This document shows positions 30,504 to 39,687 of a stretch of 64,000 bases of DNA, piece by piece. Made by a program: the position numbers and the translations under genes. Origin of the DNA: JBHJGS01 sp050331575 (GTDB lineage: Bacteria > Pseudomonadota > Alphaproteobacteria > Sphingomonadales > Rhodothalassiaceae); the NCBI GenBank assembly GCA_050331575.1, contig JBHJGS010000024.1, positions 55,339 to 119,338 of the forward strand, in the 5' to 3' direction. The notes beneath the pieces were generated by a model. That model was not told where the DNA came from. It saw only the letters and a list, made by a program, of their open reading frames with translations, and did no database searches. Numbering within the stretch: the first letter of the stretch is position 1; each line of letters starts with the position of its first letter.

Positions 30504-31921
30504 GCCGCGGCCCGCGCGGGGGCTTTTGCGGCCAGATAGCGTTGCACCTGATCCACCACGTCGCGGCCATCGCGCACCGCCCAGACCACCAAGGACGCTC
30601 CGCGGACGATATCGCCGACCGCGAACACGCCGGGCAGGCTGGTCATTTGGGTGCCATGGTCCACCTTCAACGTGCCCCAGCGCTGGATCGCCAGATCGGC
30701 CGTGCCGAAGCGGCCGGGCAGATCCTCCGGGTCGAAGCCCAAGGCCAGGATCACCATGTCCGCCGGCACCGTCTCGGCCGGCCCGGGCACCGGCTGCGGT
30801 GCCTTGCGCCCCGTGGCATCGGCTGCCCCTAAGCGCATCGGCCGGACCCGCACTGCCTCGACCTTGTCGTCGCCGAGCAGGGCTTCCGGTGCCGATAGCC
30901 AGGAGAATACCACACCCTCCTCCTCCGCATTGGCGACCTCGCGCGCCGAGCCCGGCATGTTGGCGCGATCGCGGCGGTACAGGCAGGTGACCGCGTCAGC
31001 ACCCTGGCGCACCGCGGTCCGGACACAGTCCATCGCGGTGTCGCCGCCGCCGATCACCACCACCCGCTTGCCTGCGGCATTCAAGGAGCCGTTGGCGAGA
31101 TCGGGCACGGCATCGCCGAGGCCGTGGCGGTTCGATGCGGTCAGATAGCGCATCGCCGGCAGCACATTGGTCAGGCCGATCCCGGGCACCTTCAAGTCCC
31201 GCGCCTGATAGGCCCCGGTGGCGACGATTACTGCGTCATGGCTCGCCCGCACTGCCTCAAACGAGATGTCGCGGCCGACCTCCGTGTTCAAGTGAAAGCG
31301 GATGCCGCCGTCGATCAGCCGGTCGGCGCGGCGTTGCACCACCTGCTTGTCGAGCTTGAAATTGGGGATGCCATAGACCAGCAGGCCGCCGATGCGGTCG
31401 TACCGGTCATACACGTCCACCTGGAACCCGCGTTTGCGCAAGCCTTCCGCGGCGGCCAGCCCGCCGGGTCCGGCGCCGATAATGCCGATCGAGCCCGGCC
31501 GCTCCCGCCGCGGCCGGATCGGCTCGACCCAGCCCTGCTGAAACGCGGTTTCGGTCAGATACTGCTCCACCGCGCCGATGGTCACCGAGCCAAAGCCCTT
31601 TTCGATCACGCAATTGCCTTCGCACAGCCGGTCCTGCGGGCAGATGCGACCGCAGATCTCCGGCATCGGATTGGTCTGTGCAGAGAGCCGATAAGCCTCT
31701 TCCAAGCGGTCCTCGGCGCACAGCATCAGCCAGTCGGGGATGTGATTGTTCAGCGGGCAATGCACCTGGCAGAACGGCACCCCGCACTGGCTGCAGCGCG
31801 CGGCCTGCTCGGCGGCGCGCTCCTGGGCATAGTTGCGATAGATTTCGCCGAAATCGCTGCGCCGCTGTTCCGCGGCACGCTTGTCCGGCGTGGCTTGGTC
31901 GACATCGACAAAGCGAAGCAT
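30500..31921 (-). CDS. gltD: Glutamate synthase (NADPH) small subunit
   Basis: 473 residues; carries electrons from NADPH through FAD and two 4Fe-4S clusters to GltB. N-terminal cluster ligands are visible in CSQCGVPFCQVHCPLNN and CGRICPQDRLCEGNC. FAD site IGIIGAGPGGLAAAEGL and NADPH site VVIGGGDTAMDCVRTA follow. It is the first gene of the gltDB operon, and the 429-bp region upstream would hold the promoter. Confidence 0.97.
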
Positions 31922-32170
31922 AGGCGGCCCTTCCCGGTCGTCGTCGCGATCACTTCGATACGGTGTGCGCGCCTATCCGGCGCGCCGGTGAACTCAGCGC
32001 CGGCCTTCGCAAGCAGCCCGGCGATGGGGCGCACGGCACCCCCGGCAGTTTCAGCCCCGCACCGTGTCGGTCGGAGCTTTGAGGACCGGCGGGACATTTC
32101 TGGGCCGATCCATGCTGAGATTGCACACTATAAGGACCGATTGCCGCCTGACCAAGCACAGAAATGCCGA

Positions 32171-32275
32171 TTGGTCCGAAAACGGATATAAAATTCTCGG
32201 CAATTTGTCGCGATTGCCCGGTGCGGCGCCTCATGCGGGCGTTTTAAACACGTATTAAGTCCGCTATCGGACCAA
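32171..32275. promoter_or_regulatory. Long-spaced inverted repeat TTGGTCCGA ... TCGGACCAA
   Basis: Exact 9-base inverted copies at 32171-32179 and 32267-32275, 87 bases apart, in the gltD-uppP divergent region. They could be two half-sites of a looping regulator. A related perfect palindrome ATCGGTCCGAT lies at about 42814-42824 in the sqdB upstream region. By chance alone such a pair is not very rare. Confidence 0.3.
32244..32259. promoter_or_regulatory. CtrA-box-like site
   Basis: TTAAACACGTATTAAG matches the alphaproteobacterial CtrA consensus TTAA-N7-TTAAC except for the last base. It lies ~92 bp before the uppP start and ~320 bp before gltD. The host encodes GcrA, so a CtrA/GcrA cell-cycle circuit is expected, and cell-wall gene uppP is a plausible target. 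Confidence 0.4.
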
Positions 32276-32350
32276 AAGCTTTCGCTTGGCGGTGCGTGCG
32301 CGGCTTTGCTATGTCCCGCCGCGCACGCGTCTGAAAGGGCTGACCGCGCC

Positions 32351-33187
32351 GTGTCCTATTTGCACCTCTTGGCTCTGGCGCTGGTCCAGGGCATCACCGA
32401 ATTCCTACCGATTTCTTCGTCTGCACATTTGATCTTGGTGCCGGCGGTGGCCGACTGGCCCGATCAAGGTCCGCTGATCGACATTGCCGTGCATGTCGGC
32501 ACGCTGGCCGCGGTCCTGGTCTATTTCCGCGAAGACAGCCGCGGGCTGGCCTTGAGCGCGCTGGCGGTTGTCGGCGTGCCGGCGGCGCGCCGGCGGGTGG
32601 CCACAACGCTGTACCGGCGGCTATTCTGGGCTCTGATCGTCGGGACCGTGCCGGTGATTGCGGCCGGCTTGGCCATCAAGCTGGCCGGCGCCGATCTGAT
32701 TTTACGCTCGCCCTTGGTCATTGCGCTGGCAACCTTGGGATTCGGCTTGCTGCTCTTGGTGGTGGACCGGCTAGCACCGCGCCGGCTGGCCGTCGAACGG
32801 ATGACCGTCACCAACGGGCTGATCATCGGCCTGGCGCAATGCCTCGCGCTGATCCCGGGCACCAGCCGGGCGGGCATCACAATGACCGCAGCCCGGGCGC
32901 TCGGCTTCAAGCGTCCAGATGCCGCGCGTTTCTCCATGCTGTTGGCGATCCCAACGATCCTGGCCGGAGGGGCTCTGGCGGCGGTGGAACTGGTGCAGAC
33001 CGGGACACGCGGCCTTTGGGTGGCCGCCGCCGTGGGCGCCCTGCTGTCTTTCGGGTTTGCGCTGATCGCGATCCGCTTCCTCATGGGCTGGCTTGCCCGT
33101 GCCGATATGTCGATCTTCGTGGTCTACCGCATCATCATGGGCCTGGGCCTGCTCTACCTGATCCAAACCGGGCGATTGGCCGCTTGA
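32351..33187 (+). CDS. uppP: Undecaprenyl-diphosphate phosphatase (BacA)
   Basis: About 278 residues; recycles C55-PP to the lipid carrier for peptidoglycan, conferring bacitracin tolerance. GTG 32351 gives the family start SYLHLLALALVQG, and the upstream TTG extension is rejected. Catalytic motifs EFLPISSSAHLIL (residues ~18-30) and PGTSRAGITMTAAR are complete, with eight membrane helices. A possible weak ribosome site (AAAGGG) is rather far upstream. It converges on purH. Confidence 0.95.
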   Translation: MSYLHLLALALVQGITEFLPISSSAHLILVPAVADWPDQGPLIDIAVHVGTLAAVLVYFREDSRGLALSALAVVGVPAARRRVATTLYRRLFWALIVGTVPVIAAGLAIKLAGADLILRSPLVIALATLGFGLLLLVVDRLAPRRLAVERMTVTNGLIIGLAQCLALIPGTSRAGITMTAARALGFKRPDAARFSMLLAIPTILAGGALAAVELVQTGTRGLWVAAAVGALLSFGFALIAIRFLMGWLARADMSIFVVYRIIMGLGLLYLIQTGRLAA

Positions 33188-33208
33188 GGCTCCGTTTCGG
33201 CCTGTGCT

Positions 33209-33240
33209 CGGACCTGATCGGCGGACCTGATCGGCGGACC
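33209..33240. repeat. 13-bp direct repeat between uppP and purH
   Basis: CGGACCTGATCGG occurs twice in tandem (33209-33221, 33222-33234) followed by CGGACC. It lies in the short gap between the convergent uppP and purH genes, likely slippage in non-coding DNA. Confidence 0.75.
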
Positions 33241-33245
33241 GGGTC

Positions 33246-34826
33246 TCAGTGCCGGAAATGCCGGACGCCGGTGAACAGCATCGCCAGGCCGCGCTCATCG
33301 GCCGCAGCGATCACCTCCTCGTCGCGCACCGAACCACCGGGTTGGATCACAGCGGTAGCGCCGGCGTCCGCGGCGGCGATCAGGCCGTCGGCAAACGGAA
33401 AGAAGGCGTCAGAGGCGACGACCGACCCTGCCGCCAAGCTGTCCGCCTCGCCGGCCATTTCCGCGGCTTCAGCGGCGCGCAACGCGGCGATGCGCGAACT
33501 GTCGCGCCGGTTCATCTGGCCCGCGCCGATCCCCACGGTCATGCCGCCGCGGGCATAGACAATGGCATTGGACTTGACGTGCTTGGCGACGCGGAAGGCA
33601 AACAGCAGATCGGCCGTTTCCGCCGCGCTCGGCGCCCGCTTGGTCACCACTCGGCAGTCCGCAGCGGTGATCCGTCGTGCGTCCGGCCGCTGCACCAGCA
33701 ATCCGCCGGCGATGCTGCGGATGTGCAATCCCTGCGCCTGGGGGAGGCCGCCGGTCACCAACAGGCGCAGAGTCTTCTTGGCTTTCAGCACCGCCAGCGC
33801 GCCCTCCTCCACCTCCGGCGCGATGATCACCTCGGTAAAGATCTCCGCGATTCGCTCCGCCGTGGCAGCATCCAGAGGGCGGTTGATGGCGATGATGCCG
33901 CCGAAGGCAGAGACGGGGTCGCATTTCAGCGCCCGCTGATAGGCCGCTTCAAGCGTCTCGGCGATGGCCACGCCGCAGGGATTGGCATGCTTGATGATGG
34001 CTGCGGCCGGCTGGTCCGGATCCAGATCGGCGACCAGCATCAAGGCGGCGTCGGCATCTTGCAGATTGTTGTAGCTGAGCGCCTTGCCCTGCAATTGCCG
34101 GGCCGAGGCCAGGCTGCCCGGGGCCGGCTCGCCGGCATAAAAAGCGGCGGCTTGATGGGGGTTTTCGCCATAGCGCAGCGGGGCCAGGCGCTGCGCACTC
34201 ACGGACAGGGTCGCCGGCAAGGCCTCGCCCAGCTCGCCCGCATACCAGCGGGCGATCGCCGCATCGTAGGCAGCGGTGCGCGCAAACGCTTTGGCGGCCA
34301 GGCGCCGGCGCAGCGCCAGGGGGGTGGCGCCGCGATTCTCGCGTAGCGCGGCAACCAGCTCAGCATAGTCGGCCGGGTCGGTAAGCACGGCGACATGGTC
34401 GGCATTCTTCGCGGCGGAGCGAATCATCGCCGGCCCGCCGATATCGATATTCTCCACCGCCTCATCGAAGCCGGCCCCACCGGCGACGGTCCTTTCAAAC
34501 GGGTAAAGCGTGATCGCCAGCAGGTCAATCCCGGCGATGGCATGTGCCTCCATCGCCTGCTGATGAGACGGCAGGTCGCGCCGGGCGAGCAGACCGCCAT
34601 GGATTTTCGGATGCAGGGTTTTCACCCGGCCGTCGAGGATCTCTGGAAATCCGGTATGCGCCGACACCTCCGTCACCGCCACACCCTGGTCGCGCAGGGC
34701 CTGCGCCGTGCCGCCGGTCGACAGGATCTGCACATCCAGCGCGGCTAGAGCAGCCCCCAACTCCGCCAAGCCGGTCTTGTCCGACACAGAGATCAAGGCG
34801 CGACGGACGGGCACGAGCGAGGGCAT
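33246..34826 (-). CDS. purH: Bifunctional AICAR formyltransferase/IMP cyclohydrolase
   Basis: Performs the last two steps of purine synthesis. ATG 34826 gives the canonical start PSLVPVRRALISVSDKTGL and 526 residues, the usual length; the frame is open further upstream but that is not part of the protein. The N-terminal MGS-like cyclohydrolase domain is followed by the formyltransferase domain with LSYNNLQDADAAL and the catalytic KHANPCG. It diverges from the ParA-like gene. Confidence 0.96.
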   Translation of the reverse strand: MPSLVPVRRALISVSDKTGLAELGAALAALDVQILSTGGTAQALRDQGVAVTEVSAHTGFPEILDGRVKTLHPKIHGGLLARRDLPSHQQAMEAHAIAGIDLLAITLYPFERTVAGGAGFDEAVENIDIGGPAMIRSAAKNADHVAVLTDPADYAELVAALRENRGATPLALRRRLAAKAFARTAAYDAAIARWYAGELGEALPATLSVSAQRLAPLRYGENPHQAAAFYAGEPAPGSLASARQLQGKALSYNNLQDADAALMLVADLDPDQPAAAIIKHANPCGVAIAETLEAAYQRALKCDPVSAFGGIIAINRPLDAATAERIAEIFTEVIIAPEVEEGALAVLKAKKTLRLLVTGGLPQAQGLHIRSIAGGLLVQRPDARRITAADCRVVTKRAPSAAETADLLFAFRVAKHVKSNAIVYARGGMTVGIGAGQMNRRDSSRIAALRAAEAAEMAGEADSLAAGSVVASDAFFPFADGLIAAADAGATAVIQPGGSVRDEEVIAAADERGLAMLFTGVRHFRH

Positions 34827-34973
34827 GGCGGCAACTCCGATGGCGTGGGGCAAGGTGCGGCTCTTAGAAGAAGAGCCCCGGTGCTGCAAGGACAGCACCA
34901 AGCTGTTCACTATGGGGTCGCGGCGATAAGCTCAGCTAAGCATGATGACGGCAGCAGAGGGGGGAGCGGCACG

Positions 34974-35579
34974 ATGCGGATCATAACAGTGGCCAGCCAG
35001 AAGGGCGGTGCGGGCAAAACCTCCCTGGTGATCCATCTGGCTGTGGCATTGGCCCAGACCGGGCGCCGGGTGGCGGTGCTCGACAGCGATCCCCAGGGCA
35101 GCTTGAGCCGTTGGACCGAACTGCGAAAGCGCACCCGGGACCGCGCCGCGATCGTGCATGCACAAGCCGAAGGCTGGAAGCTGCCGAGCGTTGCGGGAGG
35201 GCTGAAGCGCAAGGCAGAGATCCTGCTGATCGACACGCCGCCGCACGCGGAAACCGCCGCACGCGCGGCGATCCGTCTGGCCGATCAGGTTCTGGTGCCG
35301 GTGCAGCCGTCCCCCATGGATGTCTGGGCGGCGGATGCCAGCTTGAAGATCGCCGCGGCCGAACGGGTTCCGGCCTTGGTGGTGCTCAATCGGGTGCCGC
35401 CGCGCGGCCGGCTGACCGATGAGACCTTGGCGGCCCTGGACGGCGTGGGTATTGCCGCCGCACGGATCGGCAACCGCGCCGCTTTCGCAGCGGCATTAAC
35501 GCGCGGACTGGGCGTGACCGAAAGCGAGCCGCGGTCCAAGGCCGCAGCGGAAATCACCGCCTTGTCAGAGGAAGTGTGA
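34974..35579 (+). CDS. Orphan ParA-family ATPase
   Basis: 201 residues from ATG 34974 (MRIITVASQKGG). The deviant Walker A KGGAGKTS (residues ~10-17), Walker A' DSDPQGS and Walker B LLIDTPPH are intact. It is a short ParF/ParA-type ATPase without the N-terminal helix-turn-helix of chromosomal ParA. No parB or parS sequence adjoins it. Orphans of this size position cargo such as chemoreceptor arrays or division proteins; cargo unknown here. Confidence 0.85.
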   Translation: MRIITVASQKGGAGKTSLVIHLAVALAQTGRRVAVLDSDPQGSLSRWTELRKRTRDRAAIVHAQAEGWKLPSVAGGLKRKAEILLIDTPPHAETAARAAIRLADQVLVPVQPSPMDVWAADASLKIAAAERVPALVVLNRVPPRGRLTDETLAALDGVGIAAARIGNRAAFAAALTRGLGVTESEPRSKAAAEITALSEEV

Positions 35580-35651
35580 ACCGACGCACCACAACACCCG
35601 TTAAAGCCTTGCTAAACAACCGCCCGTTGCTCGGGGCTTCAAACGAACAGG

Positions 35652-36287
35652 ATGGGTTTCATGCGCTTTTCCCTATTTGTTGCCGGTTTGGTGGTCTGCC
35701 TGCCCGCTGCGGCGCAGGCTCAGCACACGCAAGACACCGCGCGCGCGATCTTTGCGGCGGGCTGCTTTTGGTGTGTGGAAGAGGCGTTTGAGAAGGTCGA
35801 GGGCGTTGTCGAGGCGGTGTCAGGCTATGCCGGCGGCACCGAAGCCGATCCGACCTATGAACAGGTCACCGCGGGGCGGACCGGCCATGTCGAAGCGGTC
35901 GAGGTGCGCTACGACCCCGCAAAGATCAGCTATGCAGATCTGTTGAATGTGTATTGGCTGAATGTCGACCCGCTGGACGGTCAGGGGCAATTCTGTGATC
36001 GCGGCGTCTCTTACCGACCGATGATCTTTCCGTTGACCGATGAACAGGAGCGTCTGGCGATCCAGTCGCGCAGCCGCATCGGTGAGAAACTCGACCAGTC
36101 CATCCCGGTGCGCATCGACGATCCGATCAAATTCTATCCGGCCGAGGACTATCACCAGGACTATGCGGAGAAGAATCCGCTGCGCTATCGCTTTTACAAA
36201 TGGTCATGCGGGCGCGAACAGCGACTGGACGATGTCTGGGGTGAAGACCGCGAACCGCCGCTGGATCTGGCCCACAGCGGCAGCTAA
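35652..36287 (+). CDS. msrA: Exported peptide methionine-S-sulfoxide reductase
   Basis: 211 residues. The MsrA catalytic motif GCFWCVEEAF follows a cleavable-looking signal peptide (residues 1-24, ending AQAQ), so this copy repairs oxidised methionines in the periplasm. GYAGG, YHQDY and the YR segments are family-typical. A second in-frame ATG three codons later would serve equally. It ends 27 bp before the convergent ABC-2 permease gene. Confidence 0.93.
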   Translation: MGFMRFSLFVAGLVVCLPAAAQAQHTQDTARAIFAAGCFWCVEEAFEKVEGVVEAVSGYAGGTEADPTYEQVTAGRTGHVEAVEVRYDPAKISYADLLNVYWLNVDPLDGQGQFCDRGVSYRPMIFPLTDEQERLAIQSRSRIGEKLDQSIPVRIDDPIKFYPAEDYHQDYAEKNPLRYRFYKWSCGREQRLDDVWGEDREPPLDLAHSGS

Positions 36288-36314
36288 GCGAGCACCAACA
36301 CGCCCTGGCGGGCT

Positions 36315-37163
36315 TTAAGCCTTCAGTCGCCAGCCGCGGCGGAAGACATACCAGGCCAGCGCCCACAAGGCCGCGTTCAAGGCCAGCAGCAAGACCGCGC
36401 CAACGAGGATATCGCTGTCGGCGCGGCCGATAAAGCCGTACCGGAAACCGTCGATCATATAAAAGAACGGGTTCAGGTTCAGTCCGGTGGCGAGGGTGTC
36501 GACCTGGCTGTCCGCCCAGCCCGCCTCGCTCATCCGTTGTTGCAGAACGCCCAACGAGTAGAACGTGCCGCTGAGCAAGGTCAGCGGTGCGACAACGAAG
36601 TTGGTGACGGTGGCGACATGATCGAACTTTTCGGCAACGATCCCGGTCAACAGGCCGATCAGTGCCATGAACACCGCCGCGGACACGCCGAAATACACGA
36701 TCGCCCAAGGTTGGCGAATCACCACGGCATCCAGCGGCAACAGCCAGAATAGCCCGAGCAGAACGATCGCCACGATCACCGCGCGAATCATGGCGCCCAG
36801 GACGAAGCCGGCAACCAGTTCGCTGGCCGACAAGGGTGGCATCAAGAGATCGACGATCGTGCCTTGGATCTTTGAGATGATCAGCGAGGACGCGCTGTTT
36901 TGAAATGCGTTCTGCGTTAACGCCATGATTGCCAATCCAGGCGCCAGAAACTGCGCATAGGGCACGGCACTGGTGACCCGGCCCGAGCCGCCGAGCACTA
37001 CGGCGAAAATCAAGAAGAACAGCACGGCCTGGATCGCCGGCGCCAGAATGGTCTGCATCCACACTTTCAAAAAGCGCAGCACCTCTCGGCCGACCAACGT
37101 CCGCAGACCCAGCCAGTTGACCGAGCCGATGCGCCGGCTGCCAAAGGCGTGCGGATGGGCCAT
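36315..37163 (-). CDS. ABC-2 type transporter permease (orphan)
   Basis: 282-residue polytopic subunit from ATG 37163 (MAHPHAFGSRRIGSVNWLGLRTLVGREV); the open frame upstream is non-coding. It has six hydrophobic helices in the ABC-2 pattern, with the PLTLLSGTFYSL segment and an interfacial amphipathic start (FLKVW). No ATPase subunit adjoins it; the upstream neighbour is the divergent gcrA. Substrate unknown, though drug, polysaccharide or heme-like cargos are typical. Confidence 0.85.
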   Translation of the reverse strand: MAHPHAFGSRRIGSVNWLGLRTLVGREVLRFLKVWMQTILAPAIQAVLFFLIFAVVLGGSGRVTSAVPYAQFLAPGLAIMALTQNAFQNSASSLIISKIQGTIVDLLMPPLSASELVAGFVLGAMIRAVIVAIVLLGLFWLLPLDAVVIRQPWAIVYFGVSAAVFMALIGLLTGIVAEKFDHVATVTNFVVAPLTLLSGTFYSLGVLQQRMSEAGWADSQVDTLATGLNLNPFFYMIDGFRYGFIGRADSDILVGAVLLLALNAALWALAWYVFRRGWRLKA

Positions 37164-37310
37164 AAGGGGCTCCTTCGGTGGCTTGAACGAACGGCTCGAA
37201 GCTATAGGTAATCGGACCGCCGCCGGGCGACAAGCTTGCGAGACGCTCTGCGAGGTCCTATATCCGGCCTCCTGGTTCCACCCGAACGCTTGAAGGATCG
37301 TGGCTTGGTT

Positions 37311-37766
37311 ATGAGCTGGAACGATGAGCGCATCGAGCTCTTGAAAAAATTGTGGGACCAGGGCTTGAGCGCCAGTCAGATCGCCGCGGAGTTGGGCACG
37401 GGGGTAACCCGCAATGCGGTGATCGGCAAGGCGCATCGGCTCGGGCTGAAGCCCCGGCCCAGCCCATTAAAGACCGAGGCCAAACCCGTGATACAGACAA
37501 AAGACTCGCAAGATCGGCCGGAGGGGACCAAGCCGAAACGCCGCAAACGTCCGGTGGCCAAGAAGGTGACCCTGCTGGACCTGACCGAACGCATGTGCAA
37601 ATGGCCGATCGGCCATCCCGGCGATCCGGACTTTCACTTCTGCGGCAAGCCCTGCCAGCCCGGCATGCCCTATTGCCAGGAGCATTGCGGCGTGGCCTAT
37701 CAGGCCCAGCAGCCGCGCCGTGACCGCCGTGCCCGGCCGCCGCGCATCCCCGGCATCAATGTCTGA
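37311..37766 (+). CDS. gcrA: GcrA cell-cycle transcription factor
   Basis: 151 residues. The start ATG 37311 gives MSWNDERIELLKKLWDQGLSASQIAAELG, the conserved GcrA N-terminal helix-turn-helix that binds methylated GANTC sites together with sigma70. A basic linker (PKRRKRPVAKK) leads to the cysteine-bearing C-terminal motif CKWPIGHPGDPDFHFCG...YCQEHC. It marks the genome as alphaproteobacterial. It converges on the TrmH-like gene. Confidence 0.95.
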   Translation: MSWNDERIELLKKLWDQGLSASQIAAELGTGVTRNAVIGKAHRLGLKPRPSPLKTEAKPVIQTKDSQDRPEGTKPKRRKRPVAKKVTLLDLTERMCKWPIGHPGDPDFHFCGKPCQPGMPYCQEHCGVAYQAQQPRRDRRARPPRIPGINV

Positions 37767-37831
37767 CCTGGGCCCGTGCCGGTCGACCGGATCGGCAAAG
37801 CCGGATTGAGCCGCCGCACCAACGACCGGCC

Positions 37832-38644
37832 CTACAGCGTCAGCAAATGCCGGCGGCTTTCATAGAGCATCAGGCCGGTCGCCACCGCCAAATTCAGCGA
37901 ATCGGCGCGGCCGGATTGTGGGATCCTGGCAAGCGTTGAACAGCCGCTGGCCAGCGGCGCGGTCAGCCCGCTTTGTTCATTGCCCATAAGCAGCACAATC
38001 GCTCGGTCGCGAAAATCGATGGCGCGGTAATCGATATCCCCGTCCAGATGCGTGCCAATGATGGGGGCGCCGCTGCCCGCCGCCCAGGCCAGAAAGTCCG
38101 GCTCTTGCGTGCGCACCAGCGGCACGGAGAAGATCGAGCCCATGGTGGCGCGCACCGTCTCAACGGAGAAGGGGTCGACGGTCTGGCCGATCAGGATCAC
38201 CCCGGCGGCCCCGGCGGCATCGGCGGTGCGCAGGATCGTGCCCAGATTGCCGGGGTCGCGCACCCGGTCCAGCGCCACCCAGGTCTGATCCGCCACCGGG
38301 CGCACCGCATTGAGCGCGGTCAGGCGCTGCTCGAACACGCCGATCACGGCTTGCGGATTGTCGCGCCGGGCGATCGCTGCCAGCACCTTGTCCGGCACCG
38401 CCAGCACTTGGCCGCCGCCGGCCTGGGTGGCGCGCACGGCCTGCCCGGTCAGGCGCTGGCTGATTTGCTGTTGCGCCACGATCAGGGTGCGCACGGGCCA
38501 GCCCTGGTCCTGCGCGTCCAGTATCAGCTTCAGCCCTTCAGCCAGAAACAAGCCAGCATCGGACCGGTGCTTCTTCTGCGCCAGCCCGCGGATTTCCTTG
38601 ATCAGCGGGTTGGCGACGCTGCTGATCTCTTTTATCCGGCTCAT
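37832..38644 (-). CDS. TrmH/SpoU-family RNA 2'-O-methyltransferase
   Basis: 270 residues with SPOUT-fold motifs DRVRDPGNLGTILRTADA, TMGSIFSVPLVR, LLMGNEQSGL and IPQSGRADSLNLAVA, the last forming the knotted SAM site. It methylates ribose in rRNA or tRNA; members of this length are 23S rRNA types, but the target cannot be assigned. Its start overlaps the upstream methyltransferase stop by four bases (38641-38644), so the two RNA-methylation genes form an operon. Confidence 0.92.
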   Translation of the reverse strand: MSRIKEISSVANPLIKEIRGLAQKKHRSDAGLFLAEGLKLILDAQDQGWPVRTLIVAQQQISQRLTGQAVRATQAGGGQVLAVPDKVLAAIARRDNPQAVIGVFEQRLTALNAVRPVADQTWVALDRVRDPGNLGTILRTADAAGAAGVILIGQTVDPFSVETVRATMGSIFSVPLVRTQEPDFLAWAAGSGAPIIGTHLDGDIDYRAIDFRDRAIVLLMGNEQSGLTAPLASGCSTLARIPQSGRADSLNLAVATGLMLYESRRHLLTL

Positions 38645-39654
38645 TCAGGGATCCACCGGCTGAACAGGGAGGTGGACAGGCGCCGCGCCTGGTCGCCCTC
38701 CTCAAGGATCACCAGTTCGCCCGATTCCACCACACCGCCGGCGCCGCGCAGGGTCTCGCGCAGCAGCTCATGGGTGGCAAAGAACGAGGCGCGAATGGAA
38801 TAGGCGGTCAGCACCAAGCCCAGCGCCCGCGGCGCCAGAATATCCCGGCAGGCGGATAGAAAGCCCGGCAAATCCGCGAACAGATCCCACACCTCTCCGC
38901 CGGTGCCGCGGCCGAATTTGGGCGGGTCGGCCAGGATGATGTCATAAGCCTTGCCGCGCCGGCCCTCGCGCGCGACGAACTTGCGCGCATCCTCGCAGAT
39001 CCAGCGGATGGGAGCGTCCTGCAATCCGGCCAGGGCTTGATTCTCCTTGGCCCAGCCGATCGCCTTTTTCGAGGCGTCGACATGGGTGACCGACGCTCCG
39101 GCTGTAGCTGCGATCAGCGACGCCAGGCCGGTATAGCCGAACAGATTGAGCACCGTCACCGGCCGGCCGGAGCCGCGGATCGTGTCGCGCATCCAATGCC
39201 AATGGCTGAGTTGTTCGGGAAACACGCCGACATGCCGAAAGGCGGTGAAGCGGCCGAGAAAGCGCACGCCCATCATCGCCATCGGCCAGGTCTCGCCGCG
39301 TTCGGCATCGGCCAGGCTCCAACGCCCGACGGCCTCCTCCTCTTCCTTGCCGGTGAAGATGGCATCGGCCGCATCCCAGCGCGCCTTGGGCAGACGACGC
39401 GGCCACAAAGCCTGCGCCTCCGGACGCACCAGGGTCAGATCGCCATAGCGCTCCAACTTCTGCCCCTGGCCGCTGTCGATCAGGGCATAGTCCGGTGTTG
39501 GCGCCACCTCCAGGATCACCGGGATGCGCGCATCGGGCAGGGCGCCGGCGCGCTGAGCCACGGGCAGGGGCTGGTGACCGGCCGGCTTGGTGCCAGAGCC
39601 GCGGCGCGGACGCGCGGGCGTGCTGGCTTTGGTGGGTTTGGCTTTCGGCGGCAT
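38641..39654 (-). CDS. Class I SAM-dependent RNA methyltransferase, RlmI-like
   Basis: About 337 residues from ATG 39654 (MPPKAKPTK). The SAM-binding motif VLNLFGYTGLASLIAA, acidic motif VTHVDASKKAI, and ADPPKFGRGTGGEVW (catalytic loop with DPPKF) are those of the RlmI/RlmK C5-methylcytosine family. It lacks the family's N-terminal PUA domain, replaced by a basic proline-rich arm. Two more methionines upstream are available but less likely. It couples with the TrmH-like gene. Confidence 0.85.
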   Translation of the reverse strand: MPPKAKPTKASTPARPRRGSGTKPAGHQPLPVAQRAGALPDARIPVILEVAPTPDYALIDSGQGQKLERYGDLTLVRPEAQALWPRRLPKARWDAADAIFTGKEEEEAVGRWSLADAERGETWPMAMMGVRFLGRFTAFRHVGVFPEQLSHWHWMRDTIRGSGRPVTVLNLFGYTGLASLIAATAGASVTHVDASKKAIGWAKENQALAGLQDAPIRWICEDARKFVAREGRRGKAYDIILADPPKFGRGTGGEVWDLFADLPGFLSACRDILAPRALGLVLTAYSIRASFFATHELLRETLRGAGGVVESGELVILEEGDQARRLSTSLFSRWIPE

Positions 39655-39687
39655 GGCTTCGCCTGTTAGCAGGCGCGGCACCCGCCG

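Larger units (their letters stand above)
31922..32350. promoter_or_regulatory. Divergent control region of gltDB and uppP
   Basis: 429 bp without a convincing gene; the open frames here lack ribosome sites and family resemblance. It separates gltD (minus) from uppP (plus), so it should carry both promoters. It holds an inverted TTGGTCCGA/TCGGACCAA pair and a CtrA-like site, listed separately. Confidence 0.5.

Noticed and set aside
32306..32350. Upstream TTG start for uppP
   Set aside because: The extra residues do not match the family N-terminus, whereas GTG 32351 gives the conserved start.
37779..37790. Perfect palindrome CCGGTCGACCGG after gcrA
   Set aside because: It lies in a short convergent gap with no T-run and no partner site; in GC-rich DNA such palindromes are common.
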